A stretch of 64,000 bases of DNA. Source: Bradyrhizobium agreste. Lineage in GTDB: Bacteria > Pseudomonadota > Alphaproteobacteria > Rhizobiales > Xanthobacteraceae. The position numbers and the translations under genes were made by a program. This document shows, in pieces, positions 1 to 8,879 of this stretch. The first letter of the stretch is position 1; the number at the start of each line of letters is the position of its first letter. The notes beneath the pieces are model-generated. The model saw nothing but the letters and a program-made list of their open reading frames with translations, had not been told where the DNA came from and did not search any database. The stretch lies in the NCBI RefSeq assembly GCF_016031625.1, contig NZ_JACCHP010000010.1, positions 145,826-209,825 on the forward strand, read 5' to 3'.

Positions 1-27
1 TGGCTGACGACCCTCAAGAGACCACGC

Positions 28-774
28 ATGGCCGGACATTCCCAATTCAAGAACATCATGCACCGCAAGGGGCGGCAGGATGCCCAGAAGTCGAAGATCT
101 TCGGCAAGCTGGCGCGTGAAATCACCGTCGCCGCCAAGCTGGGCACCCCCGACCCCGCCATGAACCCGCGCCTGCGTGCCGCCGTCATTGCGGCGCGGCA
201 GGAGAACATGCCGAAGGACAATATCGAGCGCGCCATCAAGAAGGCGATCGGCAGCGACGGCGAGAACTATGACGAGATCCGCTACGAGGGCTACGGCCCC
301 GGCGGTGTTGCCGTCATCGTCGAGGCGCTGACCGACAACCGCAACCGTGCCGCCTCCGACATCCGCTCCTTCTTCACTAAGTCCGGCGGCAATCTCGGCG
401 AAACCGGCTCGGTCTCCTTCATGTTCGACCGCACCGGCATCATCGAATATGACCGCAGCGTCGCCTCCGACGACGCGGTGCTGGACGCCGCAATCGAGGC
501 CGGTGCCGACGATGTGGTCTCAGGCGAGAACGGTCACGAGATCTACGCCTCGACCGAGAGCTATCGCGACGTCGCCAAGGCGCTGGAAGCCAAGTTCGGC
601 GAGCCGCGCAAGGCCGCGCTGATCTGGAAGCCGCAGAACACGGTTACTGTCGACGACGAGACCGGCGAGAAGCTCTTGAAGTTGATGGACCTGCTCAACG
701 AGCACGACGACGTCCAGAACGTCTACGCCAATTTCGAGGTCTCGGACGCGCTGATGGCGAAGATGGGCGGGTAG
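28..774 (+). CDS. yebC: YebC/PmpR-family protein
   Basis: A 248-residue YebC/TACO1-family protein of full family length. It opens with the typical MAGHSQFKNI block followed by a basic stretch (HRKGRQDAQKSK), and the middle contains the conserved EGYGPGG and RNRAASDIR segments. Family members are cytosolic and have been described both as DNA-binding regulators and as factors that help ribosomes translate difficult (e.g. proline-rich) stretches; which applies here cannot be read from sequence. The ATG follows a purine-rich AAGAGA about 8 nt upstream. It precedes ruvC, a linkage common in proteobacteria, but an interspersed repeat now lies between the two genes. Confidence 0.96.
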   Translation: MAGHSQFKNIMHRKGRQDAQKSKIFGKLAREITVAAKLGTPDPAMNPRLRAAVIAARQENMPKDNIERAIKKAIGSDGENYDEIRYEGYGPGGVAVIVEALTDNRNRAASDIRSFFTKSGGNLGETGSVSFMFDRTGIIEYDRSVASDDAVLDAAIEAGADDVVSGENGHEIYASTESYRDVAKALEAKFGEPRKAALIWKPQNTVTVDDETGEKLLKLMDLLNEHDDVQNVYANFEVSDALMAKMGG

Positions 775-783
775 GATCTTTTG

Positions 784-941
784 TGTCCCGGACGCGCTGC
801 AGCGTCCCCGGCGATGCGAAGCATCGTCCGGTACGCTGCTGCGCAGAGCCGGGACCCATGGTTCTCTCAGCATCGGTCGCAAAATGGGCCCCGGTTCAGC
901 GGCGCACCGCTTCGCGCTGCGTCGCGCCCCGGGGCACGAGA
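784..941. repeat. interspersed palindromic repeat between yebC and ruvC
   Basis: Non-coding stretch made of inverted segments built on CCGGGAC/GTCCCGG and GCGCTGC/GCAGCGT. A related copy lies at 58817-58958 (shared GTCCC...AGAGCCGGG...CCCATG and ending in GGCACGAG/GACACGAG). Repeats of this kind are dispersed in Bradyrhizobium-type genomes. It explains why yebC and ruvC are not tightly spaced. Confidence 0.75.
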
Positions 942-1010
942 CCGCCTTTCCCCTGTTACTTCCGTTCTGTTTCTGTTTCCCCCGCGGCGGCCAGCCGCTA
1001 TCACTGGCCC

Positions 1011-1538
1011 ATGACTGCGCTCCCGATTCGTGGCCCCGTTCGCATCATCGGCATCGACCCCGGCCTGCGCCGCACCGGCTGGGGCGTGATCGAGGCCGAG
1101 GGCAACCGCCTGACCTACGTCGCCTGCGGCTCGGTGGAACCGCCCGACGATTTGCCGCTGTCGAGCCGGCTGCTCGCGATCCATGAAGGCCTCGCTTCCG
1201 TCTTGTCCGCTCACCGGCCGGTGGAAGCTGCGGTCGAGCAGACCTTCGTCAACAAGGACGGCGTTGCGACGCTGAAGCTCGGCCAGGCCCGCGGCGTCGC
1301 CATGCTGGCGCCCGCAATGTTCGGCATCTCTGTCGCCGAGTATGCGCCGAACCAGGTCAAGAAGACCGTGGTCGGCGCCGGCCACGCCGACAAGCAACAG
1401 ATCGCGATGATGCTGAAGATCTTGCTGCCGAAGGCCGAGCCGCCGTCCGCGGACGCCGCCGACGCGCTCGCCATCGCCATCACCCACGCCCATCACCGCC
1501 AGAGCACGGCGCTCCGGCTGAAGGTGGCGAACCTCTAA
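1011..1538 (+). CDS. ruvC: Holliday junction endonuclease RuvC
   Basis: A 175-residue RuvC, close to the usual 170-175. The acidic active-site residues are visible: D16 in GIDPG, E76 in VEQTF, and D148/D151 in the SADAADALA segment. RuvC resolves Holliday junctions by symmetric nicking as a dimer working with the RuvAB branch-migration motor encoded immediately downstream. I chose the ATG at 1011 because an upstream-extended reading runs through the repeat at 784-941 and would add about 76 residues not found in the family. The gene is separated from ruvA by another repeat, so tight ruvC-ruvA coupling is lost. Confidence 0.97.
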   Translation: MTALPIRGPVRIIGIDPGLRRTGWGVIEAEGNRLTYVACGSVEPPDDLPLSSRLLAIHEGLASVLSAHRPVEAAVEQTFVNKDGVATLKLGQARGVAMLAPAMFGISVAEYAPNQVKKTVVGAGHADKQQIAMMLKILLPKAEPPSADAADALAIAITHAHHRQSTALRLKVANL

Positions 1539-1578
1539 TGCGCGTTGCGAGGCACAGATGAGCCGCATGGACGGTGCG

Positions 1579-1731
1579 CTCCCTCCCCCCTTGTGGGGGA
1601 GGGGTGGGGAGAGGGGTAGCCGCGGCGGCGGTGTCGCCGTCGTTGGTGATCTGCGCACGCCATCCTCGCGGCTTCGAGAGAGCCCCCGTGTGGCACCCCC
1701 CTCCCTGACCCTCCCCCACAACGGGGGAGGG
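1579..1731. repeat. inverted interspersed repeat between ruvC and ruvA
   Basis: Two inverted C/G-run arms (CTCCCTCCCCC...GGGGGAGGGG near 1579-1604 and CCCTCCCCCACAACGGGGGAGGG near 1709-1731) flank a central non-coding core. Similar CTCTCCC/GGGAGAG elements occur at 29668-29824 and, in part, near 37412-37442. Confidence 0.7.
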
Positions 1732-1778
1732 AACGGACCCGGTTTGCCGTGCGTCCTTCAGGCAGTGGGTGCGCAGCG

Positions 1779-2396
1779 ATGATCGGCAAGCTCAAGGGCC
1801 TGATCGATTCCTACGGCGAGGATTTCGTCATCCTCGACGTCGGCGGCGTCGGCTATCAGGTGCATTGCTCTTCGCGCACCTTGCAGCATCTGCCCTCGCC
1901 GGGCGAGGCGGCCGTGCTGTCGATCGAGACCTATGTCCGCGAGGACCAGATCAAGCTGTTCGGCTTCCGCACCGATCAGGAGCGCGAATGGTTTCGCCTG
2001 CTTCAGACCGTGCAGGGCGTCGGCGCCAAGGTCGCGCTGGCCGTGCTCGGCACGCTGCAGCCTTCCGATCTCGCCAATGCGATTGCGCTGCGCGACAAGG
2101 CCGCGGTGGCGCGCACGCCCGGCGTCGGCCCCAAGGTCGCCGAGCGCATCGTCACCGAATTGAAGGACAAGGCGCCGGCCTTCGCCAATGTCGATCCCGC
2201 CGTCGTGCATCTTGCCGGCGCCGTCGACGACCAGCGCGCCCCGCGGCCCGTAGCGGATGCGATCTCCGCCCTGGTCAATCTCGGCTACGGCCAGCCGCAG
2301 GCCGCCGCGGCGATTGCCTCGGCTTCGCGCAGCGCCGGTGAGGGCGCCGAGACGGCGCAGCTGATCCGGCTCGGCCTGAAGGAGCTGGCGAAGTGA
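1779..2396 (+). CDS. ruvA: Holliday junction branch migration protein RuvA
   Basis: A 205-residue RuvA starting MIGKLKGLID, the standard N-terminus, with the OB-fold domain (about residues 1-63), the helix-hairpin-helix region (GVGAKVALAVLG and GVGPKVAERIV) and a C-terminal domain (about 155-205) that contacts RuvB. RuvA tetramers hold the four-way junction while RuvB hexamers pump DNA. The ATG at 1779 gives the family length. The stop codon overlaps the GTG start of ruvB (GTGA, 2393-2396), so the two are translationally coupled. Confidence 0.97.
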   Translation: MIGKLKGLIDSYGEDFVILDVGGVGYQVHCSSRTLQHLPSPGEAAVLSIETYVREDQIKLFGFRTDQEREWFRLLQTVQGVGAKVALAVLGTLQPSDLANAIALRDKAAVARTPGVGPKVAERIVTELKDKAPAFANVDPAVVHLAGAVDDQRAPRPVADAISALVNLGYGQPQAAAAIASASRSAGEGAETAQLIRLGLKELAK

Positions 2397-3448
2397 GCGA
2401 TCCCAAAGCCAGCCGCATGGTCTCGCCCGAGCGCCGCAGCGATGATGTCGGCGACACCGCGCTGCGGCCGCAATCGCTGTCCGACTTCGTCGGCCAGCAG
2501 CAGGCGCGCAAGAACCTCTCGATCTTCATCGAGGCGGCGCGCAAGCGCGGCGAGGCGCTGGATCACGTGCTGTTCGTAGGTCCCCCGGGGCTCGGCAAGA
2601 CCACGCTGGCGCAGATCGTGGCGAAAGAGCTCGGCGTCGGCTTTCGCGCCACGTCAGGCCCGGTGATCGCCAAGGCCGGCGATCTCGCGGCGCTGCTCAC
2701 CAATCTCGAGGAGCGCGACGTGCTCTTCATCGACGAGATCCATCGCCTCAGCCCGGCGGTGGAAGAGGTGCTCTATCCCGCGATGGAGGACTTTCAGCTT
2801 GACCTCATCATCGGCGAGGGCCCGGCGGCGCGTTCGGTCAAGATCGAGCTGTCGAAATTCACGCTCGTCGGCGCCACCACGCGCGCTGGCCTGCTGACGA
2901 ATCCCTTGCGCGACCGCTTCGGCATTCCGGTCCGGCTCAATTTCTACACGATCGAGGAATTGGAGAGCATCGTCAGTCGCGGCGCACGCGTGCTCAATGT
3001 CGGCATGAGCGCGGACGGCGCCAACGAGATCGCACGCCGCGCCCGCGGCACGCCCCGCATCGCCGGTCGTCTGCTCCGCCGTGTGCGCGATTTCGCCTCC
3101 GCGGCCGATGCCGACAAGATCGACCGTGAGATCGCCGACCACGCGCTGAGCGCGCTCGAGGTCGACGCCGCGGGGCTGGACGCGATGGATCGCCGCTATC
3201 TCTCGACCATCGCGCTCAACTATGGCGGCGGCCCGGTCGGCGTCGAGACCATGGCTGCGGCCTTGTCGGAGCCGCGCGATGCCATCGAGGACATCATCGA
3301 GCCCTATCTGATCCAGTGCGGCTATCTCCAGCGCACGCCGCGCGGCCGCCTGCTGACCTCGCACGCCTTCCGCCATCTCGGTCTCGCCGAGCCCTCGCGC
3401 GATGCGGCGGCGCAGTTCGGCCTGTTTGGCACGGACGGCGACGAGTGA
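2393..3448 (+). CDS. ruvB: Holliday junction DNA helicase RuvB
   Basis: A 351-residue AAA+ ATPase with Walker A GPPGLGKT (residues 63-70), Walker B LFIDEIH (D114, E115), sensor-1 region GATTRAG and the C-terminal winged helix ending in the RGR motif (TPRGRLLT). It is the hexameric motor of the RuvABC resolvasome. Translation starts at a GTG nested in the ruvA stop. The long reverse-strand open frame lying over this gene is a GC-rich codon shadow. Confidence 0.98.
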   Translation: MSDPKASRMVSPERRSDDVGDTALRPQSLSDFVGQQQARKNLSIFIEAARKRGEALDHVLFVGPPGLGKTTLAQIVAKELGVGFRATSGPVIAKAGDLAALLTNLEERDVLFIDEIHRLSPAVEEVLYPAMEDFQLDLIIGEGPAARSVKIELSKFTLVGATTRAGLLTNPLRDRFGIPVRLNFYTIEELESIVSRGARVLNVGMSADGANEIARRARGTPRIAGRLLRRVRDFASAADADKIDREIADHALSALEVDAAGLDAMDRRYLSTIALNYGGGPVGVETMAAALSEPRDAIEDIIEPYLIQCGYLQRTPRGRLLTSHAFRHLGLAEPSRDAAAQFGLFGTDGDE

Positions 3449-3577
3449 TCTGCTGAAACGTTCGCCGTTCCGGCTTTGATGAATTTCCGTTAACCTCGTG
3501 CAGACGATCTGCACGAACACACCCCAATTCCGCTCCAATCGGATATCATCAAGACGCCGCATCATCATCGGGCTTCC

Positions 3578-4498
3578 ATGATCACGCGCCGTCATCTCAT
3601 CCGTTCCATCGGCGGCCTGTCCGCCCTCGGCGTCTCGACCGCAGCCTATGGCGTCGGTGTCGAGCCGGTGCTGCGCCTCCGCGTCACGCGCTATCATCCG
3701 ATGCCGCGGCAGTGGCCGGCGGATTTTCCGCTGAAGATTGCTGCCATCGCCGACATCCATGCCTGCGATCCCTGGATGTCGTTGGAGCGCATCGAGGGTA
3801 TCGTCGACCGGACCAACGCGCTCAACCCCGATCTCATCGTGCTGCTCGGCGACTATGTCGCCGGCCTTCATCAGGTCACGCGCTTCATTCCGTCGCGCGA
3901 ATGGGCAAGGGTGCTGGCGCGCCTGAAGGCGCCTCTCGGCGTCCATGCCGTCATGGGCAACCACGACTATTGGGACGACAGGACCGTGCAGCGGGCAGGG
4001 CACGGGCCGACCATCGCGCATCGTGCGCTGGAGGCAGCCGGCATTCCAGTCTATGAGAACGACGTCGTGCGCCTTACCAAGAATGGCCGGCCGTTCTGGC
4101 TCGCCGGGCTCGGCGATCAGCTCGCCTACCTGCCGGCGCAGCGCTTCCGGAGCATGGCGCACTTCGGCGCCGACGATCTCGCGGGCACGCTGGCGAAGAT
4201 CACCGACGATGCGCCAATCATCCTGCTCGCGCACGAGCCCAATATCGCCCCGCTCGTGCCTGCGCGCGTCGCGCTGCAACTGTCCGGCCATACCCATGGC
4301 GGTCAGGTTCGCCTGCTCGGCTGGTCGCCGGCGGTCTCGCCCAAGAACGGCCTGCGGCTCGCCTATGGTCACTTCCGCCTCAAATGCGATCTCATTGTCT
4401 CCGGCGGCCTCGGCTGCAGCATCATGCCGCTCCGTGTCGGCGTGCCGCCCGAGATCGTCGAGGTGACGCTGGGGCGGGCAGGGCTGGTTGTGTCCTAA
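3578..4498 (+). CDS. calcineurin-like metallophosphoesterase, exported
   Basis: A 306-residue binuclear metallophosphoesterase with the full motif series: D59-x-H61, GD92, GNHD (N128, H129, D130), H219 and GHTH (H238, H240). This is the YaeI/LpxH-like branch that hydrolyses phosphate ester or pyrophosphate bonds; the substrate is not evident. The N-terminus has twin arginines (TRRHLIR at residues 3-9) followed by a short hydrophobic stretch, so Tat export or membrane anchoring is possible. It sits between ruvB and ybgC, where the usual alphaproteobacterial order has nothing or only a small gene. Confidence 0.9.
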   Translation: MITRRHLIRSIGGLSALGVSTAAYGVGVEPVLRLRVTRYHPMPRQWPADFPLKIAAIADIHACDPWMSLERIEGIVDRTNALNPDLIVLLGDYVAGLHQVTRFIPSREWARVLARLKAPLGVHAVMGNHDYWDDRTVQRAGHGPTIAHRALEAAGIPVYENDVVRLTKNGRPFWLAGLGDQLAYLPAQRFRSMAHFGADDLAGTLAKITDDAPIILLAHEPNIAPLVPARVALQLSGHTHGGQVRLLGWSPAVSPKNGLRLAYGHFRLKCDLIVSGGLGCSIMPLRVGVPPEIVEVTLGRAGLVVS

Positions 4499-4566
4499 CA
4501 CGCTTGCGCGTCCGGCTGTTTTTGCGCAAAACGAGCCGGTTACCGACCAGCGAAGAGGCTCGCGAC

Positions 4567-5016
4567 GTGACAGCTCATCTCGACGGCGAGATCCGCGACG
4601 GCCGCCACCACATGCAGGTCCGCGTCTATTACGAGGACACGGATTTTTCCGGCATCGTCTATCATGCCAATTACCTGCGCTACATGGAGCGCGGACGCAC
4701 CAATCATCTCAGGCTGATGGGCGCCGAGCAGCAGGTGCTGTTCGAGCAGACCGAGACGGACGGTGCGGGCTTTGCCTTTGTGGTGCGTTCGATGCATCTG
4801 GACTTCTTGAAGCCCGCGCGAATGGATGACGTGCTCGATGTCGTGACCTGGCCGGTCGCGGTGAAGGGAGCGTCCATCATGCTGGCGCAGGAGGTGCGGC
4901 GCGGTGACGACGTGCTGGTGAAAGCCGAGGTCCGCGTTGCCTTCATCAGCGGCGGTCGCGCCCAGCCGATCCCGAAATCGATTCGCCAACTGATGAAGGC
5001 CGATCTGGTTTCGTGA
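4567..5016 (+). CDS. ybgC: Tol-Pal-associated acyl-CoA thioesterase YbgC
   Basis: A 149-residue hot-dog-fold thioesterase with the YbgC/4HBT signature (YYEDTDFSGIVYHANYLRY), in which the Asp, His and Asn form the active site. The likely start is GTG at 4567, preceded by AGAGG; no ATG gives a sensible family N-terminus. YbgC normally heads the ybgC-tolQRAB-pal operon and acts on acyl-CoA or acyl-ACP linked to phospholipid metabolism at the cell pole. Here it remains beside ruvCAB while tolQ lies about 41 kb away. Confidence 0.92.
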   Translation: MTAHLDGEIRDGRHHMQVRVYYEDTDFSGIVYHANYLRYMERGRTNHLRLMGAEQQVLFEQTETDGAGFAFVVRSMHLDFLKPARMDDVLDVVTWPVAVKGASIMLAQEVRRGDDVLVKAEVRVAFISGGRAQPIPKSIRQLMKADLVS

Positions 5017-5095
5017 TCCCTCGATAGCGGGTGGCCTATCGACTCTGCCGATTGCGACGATACATTCGCGGTCCTGATCAACCGATGAGGCCACC

Positions 5096-5563
5096 ATGTC
5101 GCGCCCGCCGCTTCCCCCCTTCACCCGCGAGACCGCCGCGCAAAAGGCCCGCATGGCCGAGGACGCCTGGAATTCACGCGATCCGGTGCGGGTCTCGCTC
5201 GCCTATACCGAGGACAGCCGCTGGCGCAATCGTTCGGAAGTGTTTCAGGGCCGCGAGGCCATCGTCGCCTTCCTCACCCGCAAATGGGAGAAGGAGCAGG
5301 ACTATCGCCTGATCAAGGACCTTTGGGCCTTCGACGGCAATCGCATCGCCGTGCGCTTCCAATACGAATGGCACGATGCAAGCGGCCAATGGTATCGCTC
5401 CTATGGCAATGAGCAATGGGAGTTCGACGAGCACGGCCTGATGAAGCGGCGGGAGGCGTCGATCAACGACATCGCCATTGCCGAGAAGGACCGCCGGTTT
5501 CACTGGGCGGCGCCGGGCCCGCGTCCGGCCGATGTGCCCGGATTAGGAAGCGACCCGTTCTGA
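5096..5563 (+). CDS. DUF1348 family protein (NTF2-like fold)
   Basis: A 155-residue protein of the DUF1348 family in the NTF2-like superfamily, recognised by the conserved WNSRDP, YTEDSRWRNR, FLTRKWEKE and GNEQWEFDE blocks. The biochemical role of the family is unknown; NTF2-like folds form a cone-shaped pocket used for small-molecule binding or catalysis. The ATG at 5096 gives the family N-terminus. The 3' end overlaps the end of a convergent small gene by about 21 bp. Confidence 0.9.
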   Translation: MSRPPLPPFTRETAAQKARMAEDAWNSRDPVRVSLAYTEDSRWRNRSEVFQGREAIVAFLTRKWEKEQDYRLIKDLWAFDGNRIAVRFQYEWHDASGQWYRSYGNEQWEFDEHGLMKRREASINDIAIAEKDRRFHWAAPGPRPADVPGLGSDPF

Positions 5564-5779
5564 GTATCTAACCGCCTCACTGCTCTTGGCTCTCGCTTTT
5601 GGGAAGTCCTCCCAGAGCCACATGCAGCCTAGCGCCGTCACGAAGCCGGCGGCCATTAACATCCAGCCCTTCCATGCAAGCGCGAAGAACATGAGATATA
5701 TTAGGGCCCCCAGCCCTACGACGGTCAGGGCGAGTGCAAACATCAGGCTTATCGTGCGACGAATCGGGCTCATTCCCAT
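5543..5779 (-). CDS. small hypothetical membrane protein
   Basis: A 78-residue product with two hydrophobic segments (about residues 11-33 and 36-56) separated by a short KGW turn, followed by a charged C-terminus. I do not recognise the family. Two nearby ATGs (5779 and 5773) could serve as start. The overlap with the convergent DUF1348 gene covers only the last few codons. Hydrophobic periodicity and lack of another gene in the interval support it. Confidence 0.6.
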   Translation of the reverse strand: MGMSPIRRTISLMFALALTVVGLGALIYLMFFALAWKGWMLMAAGFVTALGCMWLWEDFPKARAKSSEAVRYSERVAS

Positions 5780-5854
5780 CCAGCCTTAAGCGTCCAGAAG
5801 ACAATTATGCCCCATCAATGAGGACACTCAAGGGGAGAGCTATGAAGTGTGCAA

Positions 5855-6568
5855 CTAAGGCGCCGCGCGCCTCGCCAGAAATCGCGCAATCGCCCCGCCG
5901 AGCTTCGCATTGTCCATTGGCTCGGCCAGTGACGCCCTTGCTGTGGCAACGACAGCCTCCGGCGCCTTGCCGTCGCGCAGATCGCAGCACACTTGCGCAA
6001 ATCCGACGTCGAATTCCGGATGCGGCTGCACGGTCAGCGTCGCGCCGTTGGCGTAGAGCAGACCGGCATGCGGGGTGAACTCGGAGGAGAGGATCGTCAG
6101 CGCATCGCTTGGCGGCTCGATCACCTGGTCCTGATGCGAGGCGGCGACCGCAACCGCTTCACCGTCGATGACGCCGTTCTCCGGCAGCACCTGATAGACA
6201 TGCCGGCCGATGCCCCAGCCTTGCTCCGACTTGCGCACGGTGCCGCCGAGCGCCTGCGCGATCAGCTGGTGGCCGAAGCAGACACCGACCATCGGCGTCT
6301 TGTTGGCATAAGCCATCCGCACGAAATCTTCCAGCGGCGCGATCCAGTCGAGCCCGTCATAGACGCCGGCCGCCGCGCCGGTGATCAGGACGGCCTCGAG
6401 CTTGCTCGGATCGGGAAGCGCATCGCCACTGGGGATGCTGACGACCTCGATCGTCGCGGCCGGATCCTCGGCGCGGATCATGCGCGCGAACATGTCCGGA
6501 AATGAACCGTGGCGCTCGCGGTGTTTTTGCGGCACCTCTCCGGTCTCGATGATGGTGATGCGTGCCAT
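5855..6568 (-). CDS. class I glutamine amidotransferase-like protein
   Basis: A 237-residue stand-alone class I glutamine amidotransferase domain with the nucleophile elbow GVCFGHQ (C97) and the QPHPEF catalytic His/Glu (H183, E185). Stand-alone versions similar to the GMP-synthase glutaminase domain are often annotated as 'GMP synthase', but the ATP-pyrophosphatase half is absent, so GMP synthesis is not supported. Likely roles are ammonia transfer to, or hydrolysis of, a gamma-glutamyl compound. The ATG at 6568 has AGCAGGG just upstream. It lies 50 bp after the LysR gene on the same strand and may be co-transcribed with it. Confidence 0.85.
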   Translation of the reverse strand: MARITIIETGEVPQKHRERHGSFPDMFARMIRAEDPAATIEVVSIPSGDALPDPSKLEAVLITGAAAGVYDGLDWIAPLEDFVRMAYANKTPMVGVCFGHQLIAQALGGTVRKSEQGWGIGRHVYQVLPENGVIDGEAVAVAASHQDQVIEPPSDALTILSSEFTPHAGLLYANGATLTVQPHPEFDVGFAQVCCDLRDGKAPEAVVATARASLAEPMDNAKLGGAIARFLARRAAP

Positions 6569-6618
6569 GGGCCCTGCTTCGGTTGCGTCGCCATAACACT
6601 GCGGCAATGGCGTCGGCG

Positions 6619-7545
6619 TCAACCGCCTTCAAGCCGGCTCGTTGGTTCATCCTCGAACTCCACCAGAGCCTTGCGCATGGTCTCGACCAGGTCCAGCGCC
6701 ACCGGTGACGGGCTGCGCTGCGCCGGAAAGACCGCGGAGAATTCGAAGTCGATGCGCGGCAGAAAGCGGCGCACGACGACGCCGCGCGTTGCAAATTCCT
6801 GTGCCGTGAAGGGATCGCAGATCGCGACGCCGAGGCCCGACGAGACCATGCCGCACATGATCTCCGACAGCGTGGTTTCGACTCTGAGTACGCGGCGGAC
6901 ATCGTGGCGATGGAAGACCTGGTCGACGAGATGCCGGCTCGACGATCCCGCGGACAGCGAGATGAAAGTCTCGCCCTCGAAATCGCGCGGCTCCAGGACT
7001 TTCTTCTCCGCGAGGCGATGACCGGTCGGCAGCACTGCGACGCGCGCCGGCGCTGGCAGTCTCTGGCTCGGCAGACCGGAATGCGCGATCGGCACCTCGG
7101 CAAAGCCGACGTCACATTGATTGTTCAGCACCCAGTCGACCACGATCGGCGAGATGACACCGAAGAACGCCAGGTTGAGGTTCGGCCGCTCCTTCAGGAA
7201 GTGACCGGTGAGCCGCGGCAGATAACCGTTCGACAGCGCCGGCAGTGCTGCGATGCGTAGCGAGCCGGTGCGGCGTCCCCGGATTTCTTCCGCCGCCGCA
7301 GTGATGCGTTCGAGGCCGACGAAGGAACGCTCGACCTCGGTGTAGAGCGCCATCGCCGCGGCGGTCGGCACCAGGCCGGTGCCGCGCCGCTCGAACAGCT
7401 CCATTTTCAGCAGGGCCTGGAGGTCGCGCAGCAACCGGCTGACGGCCGGCTGCGTCACCTTCATCAGCGCCGCCGCCTCGGTCACGCTGCCCGTCAGCAT
7501 TGTCGCCCGGAAGGCCTCCACCTGCCGCGAATTGATCCGCGCCAT
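6619..7545 (-). CDS. LysR-family regulator (OccR/NocR-like)
   Basis: A LysR-type activator of about 308 residues with an N-terminal winged helix-turn-helix (SRQVEAFRA...TQPAVSRLLRDL, about residues 4-45) and a two-lobe effector domain. The helix-turn-helix closely resembles opine regulators such as OccR/NocR as I recall them. It is transcribed away from the ABC transporter/oxidoreductase operon that starts at 7822, the classical arrangement for a LysR regulator controlling a catabolic operon. An alternative start lies 7 codons upstream (7566). Confidence 0.93.
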   Translation of the reverse strand: MARINSRQVEAFRATMLTGSVTEAAALMKVTQPAVSRLLRDLQALLKMELFERRGTGLVPTAAAMALYTEVERSFVGLERITAAAEEIRGRRTGSLRIAALPALSNGYLPRLTGHFLKERPNLNLAFFGVISPIVVDWVLNNQCDVGFAEVPIAHSGLPSQRLPAPARVAVLPTGHRLAEKKVLEPRDFEGETFISLSAGSSSRHLVDQVFHRHDVRRVLRVETTLSEIMCGMVSSGLGVAICDPFTAQEFATRGVVVRRFLPRIDFEFSAVFPAQRSPSPVALDLVETMRKALVEFEDEPTSRLEGG

Positions 7546-7590
7546 CCCAAATTCCGTCCATAACATTTCGGCATGCAGAGGGTGCCATTA

Positions 7591-7607
7591 TTCATTGGAC
7601 CATGGAA
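7591..7607. promoter_or_regulatory. candidate LysR box (TTC-N11-GAA)
   Basis: A dyad TTC-N11-GAA with imperfect flanking symmetry lies 46 nt upstream of the LysR start, in the divergent region facing the ABC operon. LysR regulators usually bind T-N11-A dyads in this position and autoregulate. The assignment rests on one copy only. Confidence 0.4.
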
Positions 7608-7821
7608 GTATAGGTCTGCGATCTTTTTCATCAGGACTGGAGACAGCCCGCTTTTTCGGCAGATTGGAGGGGTTCAAGCCTCCAGATCGCGCCAAAACCC
7701 GCCGAATGGGGGCCGGAGCCCTGATCGGAGAGGGATTCGCGCGGAAGGAGATGCGGAAGGCGCTTCAGCCAGCGAGACTCGTCGGCACGTCACCTCATTC
7801 CGGTATTGGAGATCGGTCCAC

Positions 7822-8856
7822 ATGAAGACTTTTCGCCTTCTGACCGCGGTCAGCATCGCAGCGCTCATTGCAGCCCCCTCGGTCGCCTCGGCCCAGCAGA
7901 AAACGCTCTACGTCGCCGGCTATGGCGGCTCGTTCGAGAAGACCATCCGCGACGAGGTGATCCCGGCCTTCGAGAAGGAGAACGGCGTCAAGGTCGAATA
8001 CGTCGCCGGCAATTCCACCGACACCCTGGCCAAGCTCCAGGCACAGAAGGGCAACCAGCAGATCGACGTCGCCATCGTCGATGATGGCCCGATGTACCAG
8101 GCAATCCAGCTCGGCTTCTGCGGCAAGCTCGACGGCTTGCCCGCCGATCTCTACGACACCGCGCGCTTCAAGGACGATCGCGCGGTCGCGATCGGCATCG
8201 TCGCCACCGGGCTGATGTACAACACCAAGGTGTTCAAGGAGAAAGGCTGGGCGCCGCCGACCTCGTGGAACGACCTGAAGGACACGAAATACGCAAAACA
8301 GCTCGTGATCCCGCCAATCAACAACACCTATGGTCTCGAAGCGCTGGTGATGCTGTCGAAGATGAACGGCGGCGGCGAGAGCAACGTCGAGTCCGGCTTC
8401 AAGATCTTCAAGGAACAGATCAATCAGAACGTGCTGGCCTATGAGCCGTCGCCGGGCAAGATGACCGAGTTGTTCCAGTCCGGCCAGGCCGTGATCGCGG
8501 TGTGGGGTACCGGCCGCGTGCAGAGCTTTGCCAATACCGGCTTCCCGGTCGACTTCGTCTATCCCAAGGAAGGCGCAGCGACGCTGTTGACGACGGCGTG
8601 CCCGATCAACAAGCCCAACGCCTCGCCGCTGGCGGCGAGCTTCGTCAAGATGCTGCTCGATCCGAAAATCCAGCTCGTGATGCTGAAGGATTACGGCTAC
8701 GGCCCGGTGCTGAAATCGCTGGTGATCCCGCCGGAGCTCGGCAAGATGGCGCCGATCGGCGAGCGCGCGGCCAAGCTCTACAATCCGGACTGGACCGTCA
8801 TCAACGAGAAGCGCGAGGAGTGGACCAAGCGCTGGAATCGCGAGGTCGAACGCTGA
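7822..8856 (+). CDS. ABC transporter substrate-binding protein (PotD/opine type)
   Basis: A 344-residue periplasmic solute-binding protein with a Sec signal peptide (cleavage expected near the SVASAQQ motif, residue about 25) and a PotD/PotF-like mature fold (TLYVAGYGGSFEKTIRDEV opening). First gene of an operon with ATPase and two permeases. The ATG at 7822 has GGAG about 12 nt upstream. Such proteins bind polyamines, opines or other charged amines; the linked oxidoreductases favour an imino- or N-substituted amino acid. Confidence 0.93.
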   Translation: MKTFRLLTAVSIAALIAAPSVASAQQKTLYVAGYGGSFEKTIRDEVIPAFEKENGVKVEYVAGNSTDTLAKLQAQKGNQQIDVAIVDDGPMYQAIQLGFCGKLDGLPADLYDTARFKDDRAVAIGIVATGLMYNTKVFKEKGWAPPTSWNDLKDTKYAKQLVIPPINNTYGLEALVMLSKMNGGGESNVESGFKIFKEQINQNVLAYEPSPGKMTELFQSGQAVIAVWGTGRVQSFANTGFPVDFVYPKEGAATLLTTACPINKPNASPLAASFVKMLLDPKIQLVMLKDYGYGPVLKSLVIPPELGKMAPIGERAAKLYNPDWTVINEKREEWTKRWNREVER

Positions 8857-8879
8857 TCGGTCGCCGCGGAAACAGCGCC

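Noticed and set aside
2654..4501. 615-residue minus-strand open frame over ruvB and the phosphoesterase
   Set aside because: Antisense shadow in GC-rich DNA; no family motif, and both covered plus-strand genes have complete catalytic motifs.
5855..6568. GMP synthase (GuaA)
   Set aside because: Only the glutaminase domain is present; the ATP-pyrophosphatase and dimerisation domains of GuaA are missing.
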